From contig UQNA01000036.1 of NCBI GenBank assembly GCA_900542195.1, positions 1 to 27,904 of the forward strand: a stretch of DNA of 27,904 nucleotides. The letters run 5' to 3'. This document shows, one piece after another, positions 23,294-27,904 of this stretch. The stretch's first letter is position 1. Each line of letters starts with the position of its first letter. Made by a program: the position numbers and the translations under genes. The notes beneath the pieces were generated by a model. The model made no database searches. It had not been told where the DNA came from and saw only the letters and a program-made list of their open reading frames with translations. Source of the DNA: an uncultured Sutterella sp. (GTDB lineage: Bacteria > Pseudomonadota > Gammaproteobacteria > Burkholderiales > Burkholderiaceae_F).

Positions 23294-24874
23294 ATGACAA
23301 CTAGACGTAATTTTCTTAAGACTTCCTCTTTTGCTTCTTTAGGCTTATTAGGCGCTGCTGTTTCAACAGCTAGAGCTGCTGATGTTGCCTCTTCTACTCT
23401 TCCATCCAAATGGGATGGAGAGACGGATGTGCTCGTTGCCGGCTCCGGTATCGCCGGTATGTCTGCTGCTATTTCTGCAATGGACAAAGGCGCTAAAGTT
23501 CTTGTTTTGGAAAAGGGCAAGAACTACGGCGGATGCGCAATTATTAACGGCGGCATCATTGCCTTAGGCGGTGGTACAAGAACTCAGAAAGAACACGGTG
23601 TAGAAGACAGTCCTGAACTTCTCTACAAGAAATTAACTAATCCGGCTCATCACGAATATCGCAAGAACACTCCGGAACTCGTTAAGAAATATTCTGAATG
23701 GTGTCCCGGAACACAGGTTTGGTTGGAAGAACATGGTGTCCGTTTCCTTCCGACTTTTACAAAACCAGGCAAATATGATTCTCAGCATCATGAGTCCTAC
23801 CATCATATCTGGTGGAAAGACTCCGGAGAAGGCGGAAGAAAACCTCAGCCCACAGGCGGTTTCATGACCGGCCGAGGCATCATGATGCCTTTCTATGAAT
23901 ATTTCACAGGTAAAGGCGGTCAGATTCTTCTCGAACAGAAATTGATTGATGTTTATGTTGATGGAAACGGAGCCGTTGTCGGTGCCAAAGTTCAAGGTCC
24001 GGATGGCAAGATCCAAAACATTAAAGCAAACAAAGGTGTAGTACTGGCAGGCGGAAGCTGGAAAGCAAATCCCGAACTCAGAAGACTTACTGATCCACGC
24101 TTTACAGAGAATATGATTTCTACCGGATATCCGTTCGTTGCTCCCGATGGTTCAGCTATTTTGGCTGGTGTACGCGCAGGCGGTATGTTGGTTGGTGACC
24201 GTTGCGAAGATACTCCTCACCTTCGCCGTAAGTTTGGTACAGCTCACTATGGCTTCCCGAAAGGGAGTAAGTATGGTGCTCCCGGTCTCGGAATCAGCGG
24301 TCCTCGCTGGGCAGAAGTAATCTTTACAAACAAGAACGGCGACAGATTCGTTAGAGAATTGGATAAAGCTAACTTAGGCGGATACACCTTCTATGACGCA
24401 GCTTTGGCTCAGCCCGATCAGTTCCTCTGGACAGTATTTGACGATGCAACAGCTAAGAAGTACAAATGGGATACGAAGTATCCGACTTGTGAAGAAGGAT
24501 ATGCCTTCACAGCTGACACATTAGCTGAACTGGCTAAATTGACAAATCAACCGAATCTTGAAAAGACTGTAGCCCGTTACAACGGCTTTGTGGACGCTAA
24601 GAAAGATGAAGATTTTGATAAGCCTGCAGAAAGTCTGACTAAGAAGATCGAGCAAGGACCATTCCATGCCGTTCGTCTGGTTCTTTGCGTACATAACCTT
24701 ACGGGCGGTTTGGCTATCAACAATAATTCTCAGGTTCTTGGCCAAGACATGAAACCGATTAAAGGTCTCTATGCAGCCGGCGAAACAGCTGGAGGTCTTT
24801 ATGTCGGTAATGGGATGCCGCGCGCAATTATGCCGGGTCGCTGGGCCGGTGAGCATGCCGCGACTTCCAAATAA
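23294..24874 (+). CDS. Tat-exported FAD-dependent reductase, fumarate reductase/flavocytochrome c family
   Basis: Periplasmic FAD_binding_2 flavoprotein, 526 residues. The twin-arginine signal TRRNFLK (R4, R5) ends near ARA at residues 26-28, implying export already folded with FAD. The dinucleotide motif DVLVAGSGIAGMSAA lies at 45-59. Near the C-terminus, VHNLTGGLAI carries the conserved active-site His-x3-GG and MPGRWAGEHAA the conserved arginine of the family, so it is probably catalytic. The usual E-x-x-R-D after GxRFVNE reads RFVRELDKAN, so the substrate or proton path may differ from fumarate. No FMN_bind or heme domain is fused; the cytochrome encoded next supplies electrons. The likely acceptor is an unsaturated organic acid, unidentified. 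Confidence 0.9.
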   Translation: MTTRRNFLKTSSFASLGLLGAAVSTARAADVASSTLPSKWDGETDVLVAGSGIAGMSAAISAMDKGAKVLVLEKGKNYGGCAIINGGIIALGGGTRTQKEHGVEDSPELLYKKLTNPAHHEYRKNTPELVKKYSEWCPGTQVWLEEHGVRFLPTFTKPGKYDSQHHESYHHIWWKDSGEGGRKPQPTGGFMTGRGIMMPFYEYFTGKGGQILLEQKLIDVYVDGNGAVVGAKVQGPDGKIQNIKANKGVVLAGGSWKANPELRRLTDPRFTENMISTGYPFVAPDGSAILAGVRAGGMLVGDRCEDTPHLRRKFGTAHYGFPKGSKYGAPGLGISGPRWAEVIFTNKNGDRFVRELDKANLGGYTFYDAALAQPDQFLWTVFDDATAKKYKWDTKYPTCEEGYAFTADTLAELAKLTNQPNLEKTVARYNGFVDAKKDEDFDKPAESLTKKIEQGPFHAVRLVLCVHNLTGGLAINNNSQVLGQDMKPIKGLYAAGETAGGLYVGNGMPRAIMPGRWAGEHAATSK

Positions 24875-24896
24875 TTACTTTATATAAAACCTAATG

Positions 24897-24920
24897 GGCG
24901 AGGCATAAAGATGTCTCGCC
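24897..24920 (+). other. Intercistronic hairpin
   Basis: GGCGAG (24897-24902) pairs with CTCGCC (24915-24920), extendable by one G-U and one C-G pair inward, without a T run. It lies between the flavoprotein and cytochrome genes. A role in differential mRNA stability is plausible; it is not a typical terminator. Confidence 0.45.
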
Positions 24921-24941
24921 TCGATCTCCAAGGAAATAACA

Positions 24942-25319
24942 ATGAAAAAAGCTCTTTATCTTTCCTTGCAGCTTTCCTTAAGTTTTTCTGCAGTTACTGT
25001 GGTTGCTCAGCAGCAGGCTCAAGAACCGATGAAGAAAGAACAGTGTTTGGCGTGCCATGGGCCGACTTTCGATGATTTGATTAAAAAGAACGTTCAGGCT
25101 CAATCCGACTCTGGTCCTGTGAATCCGCACGTGTGGATTCCTCATGCCGGCGGTGATGAGAAAAATTTCTCGGAATGCGTCGAATGCCACTCTCAGCATC
25201 CCATGCCACCTAAACCCGGATACAAGGATACCAGTGCTTCTCTTGAACCTTGCTATGCCTGCCACCATAATTATCAGTTAAAGAAGTGCTCCTCTTGTCA
25301 CGGCGCTAATAACGGATAA
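24942..25319 (+). CDS. Periplasmic tetraheme cytochrome c
   Basis: 125 residues with a Sec signal peptide (about 1-22) and four CxxCH heme sites: CLACH (35-39), CVECH (79-83), CYACH (104-108), CSSCH (116-120). Extra histidines (PHVWIPHAG, HSQHP, HHN) can act as distal ligands. Size and spacing resemble the tetraheme domain fused to the flavoprotein in Shewanella flavocytochrome c3, here as a separate subunit. It follows the flavoprotein after 67 nt, with AAGGAA before the ATG. It should pass electrons from a quinol dehydrogenase (CymA/NrfH-like, not in this window) to the reductase. Confidence 0.93.
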   Translation: MKKALYLSLQLSLSFSAVTVVAQQQAQEPMKKEQCLACHGPTFDDLIKKNVQAQSDSGPVNPHVWIPHAGGDEKNFSECVECHSQHPMPPKPGYKDTSASLEPCYACHHNYQLKKCSSCHGANNG

Positions 25320-25332
25320 TTGTTAATTTTTT

Positions 25333-27129
25333 ATGAGAATAATCAGGTTCCTACTTATCCTGTTTGTTGCTTTCTGTTCCTGCTTCCTCCATGCGGAGGA
25401 AGAACAGAAGGTTATTAAGATTGGCCTTATTCATTTTTCTCCTCCCTTGAGCAAGGATATGGATTTCACTCCAACCTTGCGTTACCTGCAGAAAGAACTC
25501 GCTCCCTGGAAAGTTGAAGCGAAAGTCTATTCATCAGCAGATTTAGAAAAAGCTATTAAAGACGGCTCTATCGATTTCTTCTATGCCAGTTCCGGCTTTT
25601 TCTACCGCATGCTTCCTTTTGGCGTCCGAGACATCGCTACGGTCGTAACGGCCGAGAAGCCAGTTCCAAACTTTGGGACAGCCGGCGCTTTTATTACTCA
25701 GCGAGACAGAAAGGACATAAAAAGTATTGAGGACATGAAAGGCAAGTCATTTGTCGCTAACTATGAGTCTGCCTTTCATGGTTATAGGATTGGCATGGCA
25801 GATCTTGCCTTCAGAGGCTATGACCCAGATAATTTTTTTAAGAGTAAACGATTTGTCGGTGAGTCAGCCGATAAGCTCTTGAAAGAAATTGTGGAGAGAA
25901 AAGCTGATATTGGTTTTATACGTGCTTGCTGGCTTGAAGAGCATGAACTTCAAAATATCGCCGTCCTTGACAAGATTAAAGTCATTTCTCCCATTTCCGG
26001 TCCTGTTAAATGTCTGCACTCCACGCGTTCCTATCCTAACAATACTTTTGCTTCTACTCGAGTCGTCAATCACGATGTGGCAAAGAAAGTGTCGGCAGCC
26101 TTATTAAGTATGAAGCCAAGCGCAAGCGGCCAATATTGGTCATTAGCCACGAACTTCAAACCAGTTGATGATTTATATCGCGTCCTGAAAGCCGGACCAT
26201 ATGAGTACATGAACCAATGGTCACTTCGTCGTTTTGTTTTGACTTATTGGCCGTTGCTCGCACTTTTGGTATTGACAGTAATCGGATTAGCGGCGCACAG
26301 CTGGCGTGCTCAGAGATTGGTGGATAAAGCAAAAGCCGAGCTGCTGGAAGCCGAAGAAAAAAAGAGCAAGCTGCAAAAACAAGCTAACGAACTGACAGAA
26401 AAAATGGAAGCTCAACACAAATTGAACTTGGTCAGCCAGATCTCTTCGATCTTTGCTCATGAGATGAATCAGCCTCTAGCAGCCTGCCAATACCTAGTGG
26501 ACGGGCTCAAAGCATTAAACAAACGAAATCCCAAAGAAGTTAATCCGGAGATTTTGAGTTTTAGCCTTGAGAACTTTGAGAAGGAGCTTAAGCGAGCAAC
26601 TGCTATTGTCAACAAAGTTAGGCAATATGCCCGAAAACAGGCTTGCAGGAATCAGAAAGTAGACTTTTCTGCTTGTCTTGCGGAAATTATCCAGACCATG
26701 AAGGTGAAGTACTTCGGGAAAGTCTATTTGCACGTGGACTTCACAAAAGACATTTTTATTGAGGGCGATCGAGTTGAGATTGAGATTCTTGTTTGGAATT
26801 TGGTGAAGAATGCCATAGAGGGAGCATTAGAAGGAGCAAATCCAACAGTTTGGATTTCTTTGAAATCCTGTAAAGATCAAGTAATGCTCCAAGTAGCAAA
26901 CAGCGGGAGAGTATTTTCTGCAGGCGAAGTTGAAGATATAGGCAAAAATTATTTGAAGAGCTCTAAAGCTGAAGGTTTAGGAATTGGCCTTCAGGTTATC
27001 AAATCAATTCTCGAAGCCATGGGCACTTCAATGAAAATGCAAGCTAGGGAGGGAGGAGGACTGGTGCAGTCAGTTCTCTTCGCCAAGTGGAGTGACAACC
27101 ATAATGACGGAATTAGCACAAGAAACTAA
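25333..27129 (+). CDS. Sensor histidine kinase with PhnD-like periplasmic domain (TtrS-like)
   Basis: 598 residues: signal peptide or first anchor (1-20), a periplasmic phosphonate-binding-protein-like domain (about 27-290), one transmembrane helix (about 303-321), a short coiled coil (330-362), the HisKA domain with the phospho-accepting H376 in FAHEMNQPLA, the N box WNLVKNAIEGAL near 485-497, and the G box GLGIGLQVI near 548. This is the architecture of the tetrathionate/thiosulfate sensors TtrS/ThsS. Two periplasmic cysteines (C199, C227) could be redox-active. No ttrABC genes are present, so the ligand is more probably the substrate of the adjacent flavoprotein. The gene starts 13 nt after the cytochrome and overlaps the regulator. 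Confidence 0.88.
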   Translation: MRIIRFLLILFVAFCSCFLHAEEEQKVIKIGLIHFSPPLSKDMDFTPTLRYLQKELAPWKVEAKVYSSADLEKAIKDGSIDFFYASSGFFYRMLPFGVRDIATVVTAEKPVPNFGTAGAFITQRDRKDIKSIEDMKGKSFVANYESAFHGYRIGMADLAFRGYDPDNFFKSKRFVGESADKLLKEIVERKADIGFIRACWLEEHELQNIAVLDKIKVISPISGPVKCLHSTRSYPNNTFASTRVVNHDVAKKVSAALLSMKPSASGQYWSLATNFKPVDDLYRVLKAGPYEYMNQWSLRRFVLTYWPLLALLVLTVIGLAAHSWRAQRLVDKAKAELLEAEEKKSKLQKQANELTEKMEAQHKLNLVSQISSIFAHEMNQPLAACQYLVDGLKALNKRNPKEVNPEILSFSLENFEKELKRATAIVNKVRQYARKQACRNQKVDFSACLAEIIQTMKVKYFGKVYLHVDFTKDIFIEGDRVEIEILVWNLVKNAIEGALEGANPTVWISLKSCKDQVMLQVANSGRVFSAGEVEDIGKNYLKSSKAEGLGIGLQVIKSILEAMGTSMKMQAREGGGLVQSVLFAKWSDNHNDGISTRN

Positions 27130-27736
27130 GGCAAGATTTCTGATCCGGGTAATAGATGATGATCCGGGAATACTCACCGGATTAACTTTTTTGTTGGCTT
27201 GTACCGGCTGGAAGTCAATCGGCTATAGCTCTGCAGAAGAATTTCTGGAAAAAGACAACAAGATGATTCCGGGATGCATTCTTTTGGATATACGTATGCC
27301 TGGAATGACGGGAATCGAGCTTCAAACAGAGCTAAAGAAACAACGAAATGAATTGCCAATCATCATTATTACCGGCTATGCGGACGTTGATACGGCAGTC
27401 AGAACGTTGAAGAAGGGAGCTTTTGATTTTCTGCAAAAGCCTGTGAATGCCGAGAAGTTGGAAGAAGTATTGGCCGAGTGTATTCAGAACAAAATGGTTG
27501 AAGATACCGGCAATAAAGAAATAGATGTTCTGAAGATTTTTGATTCACTGAGTAGACGAGAACAAGAGGTATTCGAGCTGATAGCCAACGGCTTAACGAG
27601 TAAATTAGTTGGTGAAAGACTGGGTTTGTCGGAGAGAACAGTTCAAGGCCATCGATTGAATATCTCAAAGAAATTCAATATTCACACCAAAAAAGAATTA
27701 TTAGCCTGCTGGAATTTCATTGAAAAAAATAAATAA
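27104..27736 (+). CDS. Response regulator, FixJ/TtrR-like (REC + LuxR-type HTH)
   Basis: Partner of the kinase at 25333. The receiver domain (residues 1-125) has acidic residues in VIDDDPG, phospho-acceptor D62 in LLDIRMPG, T90 in IITGYAD and K112 in LQKPV. The output domain (about 145-195) is a LuxR-type helix-turn-helix: LSRREQEVFELIANGLTSKLVGERLGLSERTVQGHR. The ATG at 27104 gives 210 residues, with GGAG 11 nt upstream; a GTG at 27092 would add four residues. Both starts lie within the kinase gene, so the pair is translationally coupled. It probably activates the reductase-cytochrome genes upstream. Confidence 0.92.
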   Translation: MTELAQETKARFLIRVIDDDPGILTGLTFLLACTGWKSIGYSSAEEFLEKDNKMIPGCILLDIRMPGMTGIELQTELKKQRNELPIIIITGYADVDTAVRTLKKGAFDFLQKPVNAEKLEEVLAECIQNKMVEDTGNKEIDVLKIFDSLSRREQEVFELIANGLTSKLVGERLGLSERTVQGHRLNISKKFNIHTKKELLACWNFIEKNK

Positions 27737-27858
27737 ATGCAGAAATTTTTGAATCTTTTAGAAATTTTATAAACTTTTACATTTAACTTAACCACTTGAA
27801 ATTAAAGTAAAAATTAGTATTTTACTCTGAAATCATAGAAAAATTTTCTTCAAGAGGT

Positions 27859-27887
27859 TTGACAAGCTCAAAAAAGGTATTTATAGT
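27859..27887 (+). promoter_or_regulatory. Consensus sigma70 promoter facing out of the window
   Basis: TTGACA (27859-27864), exactly 17 nt, then TATAGT (27882-27887), with a TCGCACC discriminator. The rest of 27737-27904 is AT-rich and empty. Such strength suggests a stable RNA or highly expressed gene just beyond the right edge. Confidence 0.7.
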
Positions 27888-27904
27888 TCGCACCTCGTTG
27901 TTGA

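Noticed and set aside
1..27904. CRISPR arrays, insertion sequences, prophage genes, tRNA or rRNA genes
   Set aside because: I saw no regularly spaced repeats, transposase or integrase products, and no cloverleaf or rRNA motifs in the intergenic stretches.

Overview
The window looks like a chromosomal replication-gene region of a host-associated, mostly anaerobic betaproteobacterium. Burkholderiales of the Sutterella/Parasutterella type fit best. The grounds are the rpmH-rnpA-yidD-yidC / dnaA-dnaN-gyrB layout, the lipA/lipB/ybeD/dacA-like and birA-coaX neighbourhoods, moderate GC, menaquinone synthesis (menA), and a Tat-exported flavoprotein reductase with a tetraheme cytochrome. The genus is inferred from gene content; no 16S or similar marker is present.

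Layout. (1) 62-2701, minus strand: rpmH, rnpA, yidD, yidC, tightly overlapping and closed by a strong hairpin terminator. (2) 3182-8359, plus strand: dnaA, dnaN, gyrB, then a terminator. (3) 8768-10411: a Fur-like box, an exported NMT1/THI5-type substrate-binding protein (SBP) and an FmdE-like protein. (4) 10413-12743: an AT-rich region holding eight exact TTATNCACA DnaA boxes in two clusters on either side of a gene for an exported flavodoxin-fold protein. Two boxes are preceded by DnaA-trio-like TAG repeats at the same 13-nt spacing. I read this as the probable oriC, displaced from its usual place beside dnaA, where only one box is found. (5) 12931-16621: a two-BON-domain lipoprotein, then a second Fur-like box and a complete ABC importer operon (permease, ATPase, SBP) ending in a second FmdE-like gene. 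Its last two genes are paralogues of the pair in block 3. (6) 16604-21284, minus strand: alpha/beta hydrolase, a PBP5-like protein without its catalytic motifs, ybeD, lipB, menA, lipA. (7) 21374-23071: birA and coaX. (8) 23209-27736: a perfect FNR-type box, a Tat-dependent fumarate-reductase-family flavoprotein, a tetraheme cytochrome c, and a TtrS/TtrR-like two-component system. The right edge carries a consensus sigma70 promoter for a gene outside the window.

How the parts may work together. Block 8 reads as an oxygen-controlled periplasmic respiratory reductase module. Menaquinol electrons would reach the flavoprotein through the tetraheme cytochrome (no quinol dehydrogenase is in the window), and the two-component system would sense the acceptor or a related ligand. 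MenA in block 6 supports the quinone side. Blocks 3 and 5 look like one duplicated, iron-regulated uptake system whose substrate is unknown; its distinguishing feature is the pairing of an SBP with an FmdE-like protein that has lost most expected metal ligands. The most notable findings are the displaced bipartite origin, this transporter/FmdE system, the exported flavodoxin with a flavinylation-like motif, and the catalytically dead PBP5.
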